A stretch of DNA of 64,000 bases, taken from the NCBI GenBank assembly GCA_020161245.1, contig JAIUOK010000006.1, forward strand, positions 1 to 64,000. Reading direction: 5' to 3'. This DNA is from Actinomycetota bacterium. Lineage in GTDB: Bacteria; Actinomycetota; Actinomycetes; S36-B12; CAIYMF01. Below are positions 17,848-27,583 of this stretch, piece after piece. A model generated the notes under the pieces. The model had not been told where the DNA came from and did no database searches. It saw only the letters and a program-made list of their open reading frames with translations. A program made the translations under genes and the position numbers. How positions within the stretch are numbered: the first letter of the stretch is position 1; each line of letters opens with the position of its first letter.

Positions 17848-18774
17848 GTGGGCACCGGCCACAGCCACGACCACGGGCGGTCGATCAGCGCGGGCGGCGC
17901 GCACCGCTCGCGCCTCATCGCGGTCCTCGCGCTCACCTCGGTGGTGCTCGTCGCCGAGCTCGTCGGCGCCTGGCTCACCGGGTCGCTGGCTCTGCTGGCC
18001 GACGCCGGTCACATGGCCACCGACGTCGCTGGCATCCTGCTCGCGGTGCTGGCTGTCACCTTCGCGTCGCGGCCCGCCACGCCGCAGCGCACCTACGGCT
18101 ACTACCGCCTCGAGATCCTCGCCGCCGTCCTCAACGCGGCGCTGCTGTTCGCGGTGGCTGTGTTCATCCTGGTCGAGGCATGGATGCGCTGGCAGGAGCC
18201 GCCTGAGGTCGACGGCCCGCTCATGCTGGTGTTCGGGGTCATCGGGCTCGTGGCGAACCTGGCCGGCGTGGTGCTGCTGCGCCGCGGCGCGAAGGAGAGC
18301 CTCAACGTGCGCGGCGCCTACCTCGAGGTGCTCGGCGACGGGCTCGGCTCAGCCGCCGTGATCGTCGCCGCGGTGCTCATCGCCACCCTCGGCTGGCTGC
18401 GCGCCGACGTCGTGGCCTCGGTGCTCGTGGCGCTCATGATCCTGCCGCGCACGTGGTCGCTGCTGCGCGAGGCGGTCGACGTCCTCCTGCAGGCGACGCC
18501 GAAGGACGTCGACATCGACGCCGTGCGGGCGCACATCCTGGAGACGCCCGGCGTCATCGGGGCGCACGACCTGCACGTGTGGACGCTGACCAGCGGGGTT
18601 CCTGTGCTGTCGGTGCACGTCGTGTGCGACGACGCGGCGCTCGCGGACGGCGGAGCGGCCAGGGTCCTCGACGCCCTGTGCGACTGCCTCGCGCATCACT
18701 TCGACGTCGAGCACTGCACCTTCCAGCTCGAGCCCGCCTCGCACCGCGACCACGAGCCCTCGACCCACGCCTGA
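17848..18774 (+). CDS. Cation diffusion facilitator (zinc/cobalt efflux, CzcD-like)
   Basis: 308 residues, six membrane helices and a C-terminal ferredoxin-like cytoplasmic domain. The N-terminus is His-rich (GTGHSHDHGRS). Helix 2 has LLADAGHMATDVAG (H-x3-D) and helix 5 YLEVLGDGLGS (E-x3-D). In well-studied members such as YiiP the helix-5 pair is H-x3-D, so Glu replaces His here. It starts one base after uppS and is next to the Zur/Znu genes, consistent with zinc homeostasis, though in the opposite orientation. Confidence 0.88.
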   Translation: MGTGHSHDHGRSISAGGAHRSRLIAVLALTSVVLVAELVGAWLTGSLALLADAGHMATDVAGILLAVLAVTFASRPATPQRTYGYYRLEILAAVLNAALLFAVAVFILVEAWMRWQEPPEVDGPLMLVFGVIGLVANLAGVVLLRRGAKESLNVRGAYLEVLGDGLGSAAVIVAAVLIATLGWLRADVVASVLVALMILPRTWSLLREAVDVLLQATPKDVDIDAVRAHILETPGVIGAHDLHVWTLTSGVPVLSVHVVCDDAALADGGAARVLDALCDCLAHHFDVEHCTFQLEPASHRDHEPSTHA

Positions 18775-18782
18775 CGGCGCGG

Positions 18783-19199
18783 TCAGCCCCGGCAGGCGGC
18801 GCAGCGGCCGAAGATCTCCAGGGTGTGGCTGACGTCGTCGTACCCGTGCTCCGCGGCCATCCGGTCGGCCCACGTCTCCACGGCCGGGCCGTCGATCTCG
18901 ACGGTGGCGCCGCACTCGCGGCACACGAGGTGATGGTGGTGGGTGCCGCCGGCGCAGCGGCGGTAGACGGTCTCTCCGGCGTCGTCGCGCAGGCTGTCGA
19001 TCTCGCCGGCGTCGGCGAGCGCCTGCAGCGTGCGGTAGACGGTGGTGAGGCCCACGGCCTCGCCACGGGCGACGAGCTCGGCGTGGATCTGCTGCGCGCT
19101 TCGGAACGAGTCGAGGTCCTCGAGCACCCCGGCGACGGCGGCGCGCTGCCGGGTGGGGCGCACGCCGGGGACGGGTGCCTGGCCGCGGGCGGTCGTCAT
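18783..19199 (-). CDS. zur: Fur-family zinc uptake regulator Zur (FurB)
   Basis: 138 residues from ATG 19199. A winged helix (RQRAAVAGVLEDLDSFRSAQQIHAEL... TTVYRTLQALADAGEI) is followed by the dimerisation domain with HHHHLVCRECG and C-terminal CAAC, the two CxxC pairs of the structural zinc. The HHHH start of strand beta is the Fur-family sensor region. It is last in the znuA-znuC-znuB-zur operon with four-base overlap, so the regulator is made with the transporter it controls. M. tuberculosis Rv2359 occupies the same region. Confidence 0.92.
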   Translation of the reverse strand: MTTARGQAPVPGVRPTRQRAAVAGVLEDLDSFRSAQQIHAELVARGEAVGLTTVYRTLQALADAGEIDSLRDDAGETVYRRCAGGTHHHHLVCRECGATVEIDGPAVETWADRMAAEHGYDDVSHTLEIFGRCAACRG

Positions 19200-20062
19200 G
19201 CGGCTACCTCCTCGTGCAGGACGGCGGGGCGCGCCGCCGCGACCCGCCGCGATCGCCGGCGTCGCAAGGGGACCGCCACCGCGGCGCAGGCTCCGAAGAA
19301 CAGCAGTGCCAGGACGACGATGGCTGGGCCCGGCGGCACGTCGAGCTGGAACGAGGCGACGAGGCCGAGCACGGCCGACAGCTCGCCGACCACCACTCCG
19401 AGCGCCGCAGTGCCGCGGAAGGAACGGCTCAGCTGCTGGGCCGCCGCCACCGGCACGATCATGATCGCGCTGACCAGCAGCAGGCCGACCGTGCGCATGC
19501 CGATGACGACCGCGAGCGCAGCCAGCACGGTGAGCAGCATGCTCGTGGCCGTGGTGCGGATGCCCTGGGTGCGGGCGAGGTCCGGGTCGAGCGCCAGCAC
19601 GAAGATGTCGCGGCCGAAGACGGCGAGCACCACGAGCACGATGACGGCGACGACGCCCAGCCACACCAGGTCGGTGGCCGACACCGTCGACAGCGACCCG
19701 AACAGGTACTGGTTGAGCGCGGCCGACGACCTGCCGCCGGCGAGCGAGGTGAACAGCACGCCGCCCGCGATGCCGCCGTAGAAGATCAGCGCGAGCGCGA
19801 GATCGCCCGCCGTGCGCGACTTCGCGCGGATGAGCTCGATGATGACCGCGCCGCAGGCGGCCGCGACGAGAGCGGTCGGCACGGGAGCGGTGCCGAACAG
19901 GAACGCGAGGCCGACGCCGGCCAGCGCCACGTGGCCCATCCCGTCGCCGAGAAGGGCAAGCCGGCGCTGGACGAGGAAGACGCCGATGAGCGGAGTGACG
20001 AGGCCGACGACGGCTGCGGCGATGAGTGCGCGCTGGAGGAAGTCGTACTGGAGCAGGTCCAT
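19196..20062 (-). CDS. znuB: Zinc ABC transporter permease ZnuB
   Basis: 288 residues from ATG 20062 with about eight membrane helices and the ABC-3 family pattern (LGDGMGHVALAGVGLAFLFG, IFYGGIAGGVLFTSL, MRTVGLLLVSAIMIVPVAAAQ). It forms the membrane channel for Zn2+ import with ZnuC and ZnuA. Its start overlaps the znuC stop by one base (TGATG) and its stop overlaps zur by four. Confidence 0.93.
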   Translation of the reverse strand: MDLLQYDFLQRALIAAAVVGLVTPLIGVFLVQRRLALLGDGMGHVALAGVGLAFLFGTAPVPTALVAAACGAVIIELIRAKSRTAGDLALALIFYGGIAGGVLFTSLAGGRSSAALNQYLFGSLSTVSATDLVWLGVVAVIVLVVLAVFGRDIFVLALDPDLARTQGIRTTATSMLLTVLAALAVVIGMRTVGLLLVSAIMIVPVAAAQQLSRSFRGTAALGVVVGELSAVLGLVASFQLDVPPGPAIVVLALLFFGACAAVAVPLRRRRSRRVAAARPAVLHEEVAA

Positions 20063-20871
20063 CACGGCTCCAGCAGGGTGACGGGGGCGGGCGGGGCCTC
20101 GGCGGGTGCGAGCTCCTCGCTGTGATGCCACGCGTGGTGGTGGGCGAGCTCCTCGCGCCGAGGCGGGCCGTCGTAACGCACCGAGCCGTGGTCGCCCCGC
20201 CCGAGCACGAGGGCGCGGGTGACGATCGGCGCGATGATCCCGAGCTCGTGGGTCACCACGATGATGGTCGCGCCCGATGCGGCCAGCTCGCCGAGGGTGG
20301 CCGCCAGTCGCGCCGAGCTGTCGGCGTCGATGCCGGCGGTGGGCTCGTCGAGGACGAACGTGTCGGCTCCCGTGGCCAGGGCGCGCGCGATGAGCACGCG
20401 CCGCTGCTGGCCGCCGGAGAGGGTGTCCATGCGGTCGTCGCGTCGGTCCCACAGACCCACGGCGCGCAGGGCTCGCTCGACGTCGGGGGAGCGGCGGGTG
20501 CGGCCGAACCGGCGTCGCGGGCCCCACAGGGCCGACTCGACGACCTCGTGCACCGACGTCGGGACGGCGCCCGCGGACAGCAGGCGCTGCGGCACATAGC
20601 CGACGCGGTCCCAGTCGCGGAACTGCTCGACGGGCACGCCGTGCACCCGGACGCCTCCGTGCGAGAGCGGGGTGAGGCCCAGCATGGCGCGGACGAGCGT
20701 GGACTTCCCGGCGCCGTTCTCTCCGAGCACGGCCACGACCTCGCCCGCCCGGATGACGAGGTCGACCTCGTCGACGACGCACTCGCCGTCGAAGGTCACG
20801 CAGGCGCGCGAGACCGCGAACACCGCCGTCGGGTCGGTGTCCGCGGTCGCGTGCGGATGGTCGTGTGTCAC
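20062..20871 (-). CDS. znuC: Zinc ABC transporter ATP-binding protein ZnuC
   Basis: 269 residues from GTG 20871. Walker A GENGAGKST, signature LSGGQQRRVLIARAL, Walker B TFVLDEPTAG and the switch histidine in VVTHELG are all intact. The N-terminus (THDHPHATADTD) and C-terminus (HHHAWHHSEE) are His-rich and may bind zinc. It overlaps znuA by four bases (GTGA). Confidence 0.93.
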   Translation of the reverse strand: MTHDHPHATADTDPTAVFAVSRACVTFDGECVVDEVDLVIRAGEVVAVLGENGAGKSTLVRAMLGLTPLSHGGVRVHGVPVEQFRDWDRVGYVPQRLLSAGAVPTSVHEVVESALWGPRRRFGRTRRSPDVERALRAVGLWDRRDDRMDTLSGGQQRRVLIARALATGADTFVLDEPTAGIDADSSARLAATLGELAASGATIIVVTHELGIIAPIVTRALVLGRGDHGSVRYDGPPRREELAHHHAWHHSEELAPAEAPPAPVTLLEP

Positions 20872-21818
20872 GAGCAGCCCTGGCCTGCCTTCACGGTCTC
20901 GAGGTTGGTGCGCATCACGCTCAGGTAGTCCTCGGAGGATCCTTCCGCGAGACCCTCGAGCGGGTCCAGCACCGCGGTCGTGGCGCCCGTCTCGGCCGCC
21001 ACTGTCTCGGCGACCTTCGGGTCGACCAGGGTCTCGAAGTAGATCGTCGTCACGCCGTTGGCTCGGACGAAGTCGGCCACCTCGGCGATGCGTGCGGGGC
21101 TCGGCTCGGCCTCGGGCGACAGCCCCGAGACGCCCACCTGCTCGAAGCCGTAGCGCTTGGCCAGGTAGCCGAAGGCCTCGTGCGAGACCACGAGGTCGCG
21201 GTTCGTGCAGGTGGCCGTGCCCGCCTTCCACTCGGCGTCGAGGGTGCCGAGCTCGGCCACGGCCTTCTCGGCGTTCGCGGTGTAGGTCGAGGCGTTGGCC
21301 GGGTCGGCCGCGCCGAGCTTCTCGCCGACGAGCGTGACGATGGCCGCCATGTTGGTGGGGTCGAGCCACACGTGGGGGTCGTAGGAGGCCTCCTCGGCGT
21401 GGTCGCCGCCCTCCTCGCCCTCGTGCGAGTGCGCCTCGGCCGCGAGGTGCTCGAGGTCGGCGGCCACGTCGACGGCGCTGTCGGCGTTCTGCGCGACGGC
21501 GTCGTCGACCGCCGGCTGGAACTCCGAGATGTAGAGGACGAGGTCGGCGTCGGACACGGCCGCGACCTGCTGCGGCGTGAGCTCGAGGTCGTGCGGCTCG
21601 GCGCCGGGCGCGGTGAGCGACGTGACGTCGACGAGGTCGCCGCCGACCTGCTCGGCCGCCCACTCCAGCGGGTAGAACGCGGCGACCACCTGCGGCTTGC
21701 CGTCCGCGGCCTGGCCGGTGGACCCGGTGCCGGAGCCGCAGGCGGCGAGCAGCAGGGCGGCGGCGGGCAGGGCGGCAGCGACGAGGGCGCGGCGGGGCGC
21801 GGGGGTGCGGCGGCTCAT
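20868..21818 (-). CDS. znuA: Zinc-binding lipoprotein ZnuA
   Basis: 316 residues with a lipoprotein signal peptide ending LLLAAC. Zinc ligands of the cluster A-I family are recognisable (PHDLELTP, a His/Glu-rich loop around SHEGEEGGDHAEE, DPHVWLDPTNM, VSHEAFGYLAKRYG, YFETLVDPK). It captures zinc outside the membrane and delivers it to ZnuBC. It is first in the operon; a Zur-type palindrome lies 20 bases before its ATG. Confidence 0.94.
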   Translation of the reverse strand: MSRRTPAPRRALVAAALPAAALLLAACGSGTGSTGQAADGKPQVVAAFYPLEWAAEQVGGDLVDVTSLTAPGAEPHDLELTPQQVAAVSDADLVLYISEFQPAVDDAVAQNADSAVDVAADLEHLAAEAHSHEGEEGGDHAEEASYDPHVWLDPTNMAAIVTLVGEKLGAADPANASTYTANAEKAVAELGTLDAEWKAGTATCTNRDLVVSHEAFGYLAKRYGFEQVGVSGLSPEAEPSPARIAEVADFVRANGVTTIYFETLVDPKVAETVAAETGATTAVLDPLEGLAEGSSEDYLSVMRTNLETVKAGQGCS

Positions 21819-21837
21819 GGCCCCACCCTCGCCTAAT

Positions 21838-21864
21838 TGAACATGGTTGTCAAAACCATGTTCA
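21838..21864. promoter_or_regulatory. Zur-box-like operator upstream of znuA
   Basis: TGAACATGGTT, five bases, AACCATGTTCA: eleven-base perfect arms in an AT-rich patch that stands out from the GC-rich surroundings. On the minus strand it contains TTGACA (complement of 21848-21853), a good -35 candidate, so a bound repressor would block RNA polymerase. The TGAA...TTCA form and the position ahead of a zinc importer operon with zur match known actinobacterial Zur boxes. It begins 20 bases from the znuA start and ends five bases from the stop of the next gene. Confidence 0.85.
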
Positions 21865-21869
21865 GTGGA

Positions 21870-22259
21870 TCAGAGGAGGCTCAGGGTCCGCAGCACGGCC
21901 GCGGCGAACACCAGGGCGACCACGACGACGCGCATGAGCCGGCCCTTGGTGTCGAGGATCGGCCAGGCGAGCAGCAGCAGCCAGAGCAGGAAGAGCCCCA
22001 CGATCACGAGGAACACCGACGACCACGGCGACTGCCAGGCCAGGCCCGCGACGAGGAACACGCCGAGGATGACCGGGACGAGCCAGCCGGGCAGCCGGTT
22101 GAGCACGGCCAGCGGCCCCGCGCTGAAGATCTCCAGCGTGCGGCGGTAGGCCGACACCTCGGTGACCGGCTGCGGCCGGGAGCTCGGGCGCGGCCGGTGG
22201 TTGGCCTTGGCGGGGCGCTTCTCGGGCCGGCGGGCCGGGTGGCGCTTGCTCTGGGGCAC
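21870..22259 (-). CDS. Small actinobacterial membrane protein (DUF6703-like)
   Basis: 129 residues from GTG 22259. The first 40 residues are basic and disordered (KRHPARRPEKRPAKANHRPRP), followed by a short amphipathic helix and three hydrophobic helices (LVPVILGVFLVAGLAWQ, VFLVIVGLFLLWLLLLAWPIL, VVVVALVFAAAVL). It resembles a small uncharacterised actinobacterial family; the family name is my recollection and should be checked. No function can be assigned. It sits between the znu operon and glyS. Confidence 0.65.
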   Translation of the reverse strand: MPQSKRHPARRPEKRPAKANHRPRPSSRPQPVTEVSAYRRTLEIFSAGPLAVLNRLPGWLVPVILGVFLVAGLAWQSPWSSVFLVIVGLFLLWLLLLAWPILDTKGRLMRVVVVALVFAAAVLRTLSLL

Positions 22260-22365
22260 GGCGTCCTCGTCGGGTCGGGTCCGGCGGCCGGGGGCCGGTC
22301 CGGAGGGGGTGCGCCCATCGAACCACGGCGCCGCACCCGCCCGGCAGGGCCCTAGGGTCGGGCCC

Positions 22366-22761
22366 GTGCTCGTCGTGACCCGCCACCGCCTCCCGCTCGA
22401 CGGGTTCGACTCCGCAGCCGACGCGCTCGCAGCCGCCCGCGAGCTGCTCGAGCTGCTCGCGGCCGCGCCCGGCTACGTGCGCGGCTGGATCGCCCGCGCC
22501 GTCGACGACCCCGACCTGCTCGTGCTGGCGCACGAGTGGTCCGACGTCGGCTCCTACCGGCGGGCGCTGTCGTCCTACGAGGTGAAGCTGCGGTGGCCGT
22601 TCCTGCAGACCGCCGACGACGAGGCCACGGCCTTCGAGGTGCTCGTCGCGCGGACGCCGGACGGCGTGGTGGAGACGCCGTCGTCGATCGGGCTCGACGC
22701 GGGCACGGTCGGCCTCGGCGAGGCTGCGGCGCCGCACGTGCCGCGCGGCGAGTTCGGCTGA
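22366..22761 (+). CDS. Antibiotic-biosynthesis-monooxygenase (ABM)-like dimeric alpha/beta-barrel protein
   Basis: 131 residues from GTG 22366. The pattern VVTRHRLP ... ELLELLAAAPGYVRGWIARAVDDPDLLVLAHEWSDVGSYRRAL is that of the dimeric ferredoxin-like (ABM/Dabb) fold. Function cannot be inferred: members include monooxygenases, heme-degrading enzymes and proteins without known activity. It lies between a divergent membrane-protein gene and glyS, a position where a similar small gene is often found in actinomycetes. Confidence 0.7.
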   Translation: MLVVTRHRLPLDGFDSAADALAAARELLELLAAAPGYVRGWIARAVDDPDLLVLAHEWSDVGSYRRALSSYEVKLRWPFLQTADDEATAFEVLVARTPDGVVETPSSIGLDAGTVGLGEAAAPHVPRGEFG

Positions 22762-22910
22762 CGGCGGCCCGGTGACGGCGGTCACGCGGGGCGCGGCCCG
22801 CTCATCCCAGCGCGGCCGCGCGGGCGCCTTCGCGTAGCCTGAGCCTCCGCGCCCGCACCCAGGCGGAGCGCCGCACCCCTCGCCGACACACCAGCCGGAT
22901 GGAGCCCAGC

Positions 22911-24293
<1,383 letters not shown>

Positions 24294-24360
24294 CCGTCTG
24301 CGGGTACCTCTCCCGTCGGCGGCACGGGCCGGTGTCGGTGGGGTGATCCAGGATGGCTGC

Positions 24361-24819
24361 ATGGACCCGGACCTGCGGCCGCCCACCATCCGCCTGCGAC
24401 CCGTGCGCGAGGACGACCTCGAGACGCTCTTCGCCGTCCAGGCCGATCCGGCGTGGGCGGACATGGTCGGCCTGCCCGGGCGCGACCACGCGGACTTCCT
24501 GGCGCACAAGGCGAGGATCCTTGCCGACCCGGCCAACCTCAGCCGCGTGATCGAGGCCGACGGCGCGGTGGTGGGCAGCATCGCCACCTTCCCGATGGGC
24601 GACTCCCGCGAGGTCGGCTACAGCGTGGCCCGCTCGCACTGGGGCCGGGGCATCGCCACCGAGGCGCTGCGTCTCATGCTGATCGAGGATCCGACGCGGC
24701 CGCTGGAGGCGGGCACCGCGGCCGGCAACGCGGCGTCGCGGCGCGTGCTGGAGAAACTGGGGTTCCGCGTATCGCACGTCGACGAGTCCGACGGCTTCGT
24801 CATCCACGTCCTCGACTAG
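24361..24819 (+). CDS. GNAT-family N-acetyltransferase
   Basis: 152 residues from ATG 24361; GTG 24343 would add six. Typical RimJ-like start IRLRPVREDDLETLFAVQADP, acetyl-CoA motif A SVARSHWGRGIATEALRLML, and end NAASRRVLEKLGFR. The acceptor substrate is unknown. The stop overlaps by four bases the stop of the convergent response regulator. Confidence 0.85.
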   Translation: MDPDLRPPTIRLRPVREDDLETLFAVQADPAWADMVGLPGRDHADFLAHKARILADPANLSRVIEADGAVVGSIATFPMGDSREVGYSVARSHWGRGIATEALRLMLIEDPTRPLEAGTAAGNAASRRVLEKLGFRVSHVDESDGFVIHVLD

Positions 24820-25484
24820 GGGCGCCAGCGGTAGCCCATGCCGCGCACCGTCTCGATCCGGTCGGCGCCGACCTTGCGCCGCAGGTAGCGGACGTAGACG
24901 TCGACGACGTTGCTGCCGGGGTCGTAGTCGTAGCCCCACACCTGGTCGAGCAGCTGCTCGCGGGAGAGCACCTGGTCCGGGTGGCGCAGGAACATCTCCA
25001 GCATCGTGAACTCGCGCGCGGTGAGGTCGTGCACCGCGCCGCTGACGGTGGCCCGCCGGGTCCGGACGTCGAGGCTCACCTCGCCGATGGCGATCACCGT
25101 GCTCGGCGCACCGGCGCCCAGCTGCGCGCTGGCGGTGCGCCTCCTGACCCGTGCGACGAGCTCGGCGAAGGAGAAGGGCTTGGCCATGTAGTCGTCGGCG
25201 CCCTGGTCGAGCCCGGCGACGGTGTCGGCCACCGAGTCGCGCGCGGTCAGGACGATGACGGGCAGCGCCGAGCCGCCGGCCCGCAGCCGGCGCAGCACCT
25301 CGAAGCCGTCCATCACCGGCAGGCCGACGTCGAGCACCAGCAGGTCGACGTCGCCGGACTCGGCGTGGAAGAGCGCCTCGTCGCCCGACGCGACCGCGGT
25401 GACGGTGTAGCCCTCCGACCGCAGGCCCTGCGCCACGAAGCTCGCGATGCGGGCCTCGTCCTCGGCCACCAGGACATGGGTCAT
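24816..25484 (-). CDS. OmpR-family response regulator
   Basis: 222 residues. The receiver domain has the acidic pair in AEDE (about 8-10), phospho-acceptor Asp52 (LLVLDVGLP), Thr in VLTARDS and Lys in YMAKPFS. The C-terminal winged helix (REFTMLEMFLRHPDQVLSREQLLDQVWGY... RYLRRKVGADRIETVRGMGYRW) is of OmpR/PhoB type. It overlaps the histidine kinase gene by four bases and is last in a four-gene operon with two exported proteins. Confidence 0.95.
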   Translation of the reverse strand: MTHVLVAEDEARIASFVAQGLRSEGYTVTAVASGDEALFHAESGDVDLLVLDVGLPVMDGFEVLRRLRAGGSALPVIVLTARDSVADTVAGLDQGADDYMAKPFSFAELVARVRRRTASAQLGAGAPSTVIAIGEVSLDVRTRRATVSGAVHDLTAREFTMLEMFLRHPDQVLSREQLLDQVWGYDYDPGSNVVDVYVRYLRRKVGADRIETVRGMGYRWRP

Positions 25485-26956
25485 GACAGGACCACCTCGC
25501 TGTCGGCATCGGCCGGCGCGAGGGTCGCGCAGCCGGGGATCACCAGGGAGACACGGGCGCCGCCGAGAGGGGAGTCGTCGATCTCCGCCCGGCCGCCATG
25601 GGCGGCGGCGATGGCCTGCACGAGCGACAGCCCGAGGCCCGCGCCCGCCGAGCCGGGGCCGTGCGCGAACCGGCGCAGCACGAGCGACCGGTCCGCTTCG
25701 GGGATGCCGGGGCCGGAGTCGTCCACCCAGATCCGCAGGGCGCCGTCGTCAGCCGCCGCGCCGAGGGAGATGCGGTCGGCGGAGCCGGTGTGGCGGACGG
25801 CGTTGTCGGCCAGCTGCAGCACCGCCTGCGTGATGCGGTGCCGGTCGACGTCGACGATGGCGTCGTCGCAGCGGCCGACGCTCCAGCGGCGGCCGCCGAG
25901 CGCGGAGCACTTGACGAGCAGCTCGTCGACGAGGACGACGAGGTCGAGCTCGCTGCGCTGCAGGAAGTCGGGGCGCCCGGCTTTGGTCAGGGTCTGCAGG
26001 TCGGCCACGAGGCGGGCCATCCGCTCCGTCTCGTCGAGCAGCAGCGCGCGGACCGCCGCCACCTGCTCGGGGTCGGACGGGTCGAGGGTCTCGAGGTGCC
26101 CGCGCACGACGGTCAGGGGTGTTCGCAGCTCGTGGCCGGCGTCGTCGACGAACTCGCGCTGCGACGCGAACGCCTCTTCGAGCCGGGCGAGCATCTCGTT
26201 GAACGTCCTCGACAGCTCGGCGATGTCGTCGCCGTCGGAGGCGTCGGCGGGCACCGGGATGCGGGCGCCGAGATCGGTATGGGTGATCGTGCGCGCTGTC
26301 TCCCGGACCTCGCGCAGCGGCGCCAGGACGCGGCCGGCCACGACCCAGGCGAGGACTCCGCCGATCGCCAGCGTGCCCAGGGAGACGAGGAGCAGCAGGC
26401 GCACCGCCTCGTCGACATCGGCGGCCTCGCGGTCGGCGAACAGGGCGACGACGAACACGCCGCGCGAGCCATCGTCCTCGACCGTGACAGGAACAGCGGC
26501 CCACCGCGCCTCGCCCGCGGGGGTCGGCGTCGAGCCGAACACCGCCTGGTCGATGCCTTGCACGGACGCGACGAGACCGGGGTCGAGGTCGAGCCGGGCC
26601 GGAGGCTCATCGGCCGAGCGCGCGACGACGACGCCGTCGACCACGACGAACATCGTCTCGTTGCGGTCAGGGATGCTTCTCTCGAGGTTGAGGAGCAGCA
26701 GCGACTCCGCATCGGGGAACGCGTTGCCGGTCACGGGGTCGGCGCCCTGCTCGGCGAGCAGGCGCAGCTCGGCGAGCTCGCCGCGTAGCTCGAGGTCGAT
26801 GCGCTCGTCGAGCCGGGCCAGCAGCACCTGCCGGGCGGCCACGAGGGTCACCAGCAGGACCGCCAGCACGACGAGCATGAGCCAGCCGACGATGCGCCAG
26901 CGCGATGAGCCCAGCACGCGGCGAGCGGCGGCTGGACCGGTACTCATGAGGTTCAT
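25481..26956 (-). CDS. Sensor histidine kinase
   Basis: 491 residues from ATG 26956 (a second ATG lies at 26947). One membrane helix near 25-48, an extracytoplasmic sensor of about 130 residues, a second helix (LLLLVSLGTLAIGGVLAWVV), a HAMP linker, the phospho-acceptor box VDDAGHELRTPL, and an ATPase domain with N (LADNAVRHT), G1 (VDDSGPGIP) and G2 (GAGLGLSLV) boxes. The sensor contains SIPDRNETMFVVVDGVVVARS, as in many actinobacterial kinases. It overlaps the lipoprotein gene upstream and the regulator downstream by four bases each. Signal unknown. Confidence 0.95.
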   Translation of the reverse strand: MNLMSTGPAAARRVLGSSRWRIVGWLMLVVLAVLLVTLVAARQVLLARLDERIDLELRGELAELRLLAEQGADPVTGNAFPDAESLLLLNLERSIPDRNETMFVVVDGVVVARSADEPPARLDLDPGLVASVQGIDQAVFGSTPTPAGEARWAAVPVTVEDDGSRGVFVVALFADREAADVDEAVRLLLLVSLGTLAIGGVLAWVVAGRVLAPLREVRETARTITHTDLGARIPVPADASDGDDIAELSRTFNEMLARLEEAFASQREFVDDAGHELRTPLTVVRGHLETLDPSDPEQVAAVRALLLDETERMARLVADLQTLTKAGRPDFLQRSELDLVVLVDELLVKCSALGGRRWSVGRCDDAIVDVDRHRITQAVLQLADNAVRHTGSADRISLGAAADDGALRIWVDDSGPGIPEADRSLVLRRFAHGPGSAGAGLGLSLVQAIAAAHGGRAEIDDSPLGGARVSLVIPGCATLAPADADSEVVLS

Positions 26957-27582
26957 TCGAGCACGTACTCGAAGGACTCGCTCACCCGCTCGCCGTCCTC
27001 GGTCACGACGAGGTCCGTACTGGCCCGGAACCGGCCGTCGCCGTCGTCCTTGCGCAGCTCCGCGCGCAGCACGCCGCTCGTGGCGGGCCTGTCGAGGACC
27101 ACGCGCAGCAGCCGGGTGCCCTGACGCACCGGCGCGGTCCCCAGGATCCGGCCGGAGGACGAGCGCACGACGACCCAGCCGGACCCGCGGGAGAGGACCG
27201 CCTCGGCGACGGTCACGGACCCGCCGTCCCCGCGCTGGTCCTCGACGTCGAGCTCGGCCAGCGGGTCCTCGACCGTGCGCGGGGCGGGTCGGGACGGGGC
27301 CGATGGCGGGCGCGAGGTGCTCGGGCGGGCCGGCGGCTGCGTCGGCTCCGACGACGGGGATGGCCCCGACGGCGGGCGCGTCGTCGACGGAGAGGGCGGG
27401 GCCGCCGTTGCCCCCGGCGTCGACGGGGACGCGGAGGCCGAGGGGCTGCTGGTCGACGGGTCCACCGACGGGTCCGCCGTGCGGGCCGGGACGGTGATCC
27501 CCGCGAGCGGCTCGGCGGGCGGGGCCTCCCCGCAGCCGGCCAGCAGGCTGGCTGCGAGGAGGGCCACGACGGTCAGCCGCAT
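26953..27582 (-). CDS. Lipoprotein of a two-component operon
   Basis: 209 residues. A lipoprotein signal ends SLLAGC at the 16th residue, followed by a Pro/Ser/Thr-rich linker of about 85 residues and a compact C-terminal beta domain (SVTVAEAVLSRGSGWVVVRSS...ILGTAPV...VVLDRPATSGVLRAELRKDDGDG). That domain resembles the DUF7282-type surface domain; this is an impression, not a search result. The linker would hold the domain away from the membrane. It overlaps the kinase gene by four bases, so it may present or modulate the signal sensed by the kinase. Confidence 0.78.
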   Translation of the reverse strand: MRLTVVALLAASLLAGCGEAPPAEPLAGITVPARTADPSVDPSTSSPSASASPSTPGATAAPPSPSTTRPPSGPSPSSEPTQPPARPSTSRPPSAPSRPAPRTVEDPLAELDVEDQRGDGGSVTVAEAVLSRGSGWVVVRSSSGRILGTAPVRQGTRLLRVVLDRPATSGVLRAELRKDDGDGRFRASTDLVVTEDGERVSESFEYVLE

Positions 27583-27583
27583 G

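Noticed and set aside
22762-22910. T-box riboswitch before glyS
   Set aside because: No T-box sequence (AGGGTGGNACCGCG) or specifier-loop architecture is visible in the 149-base gap.
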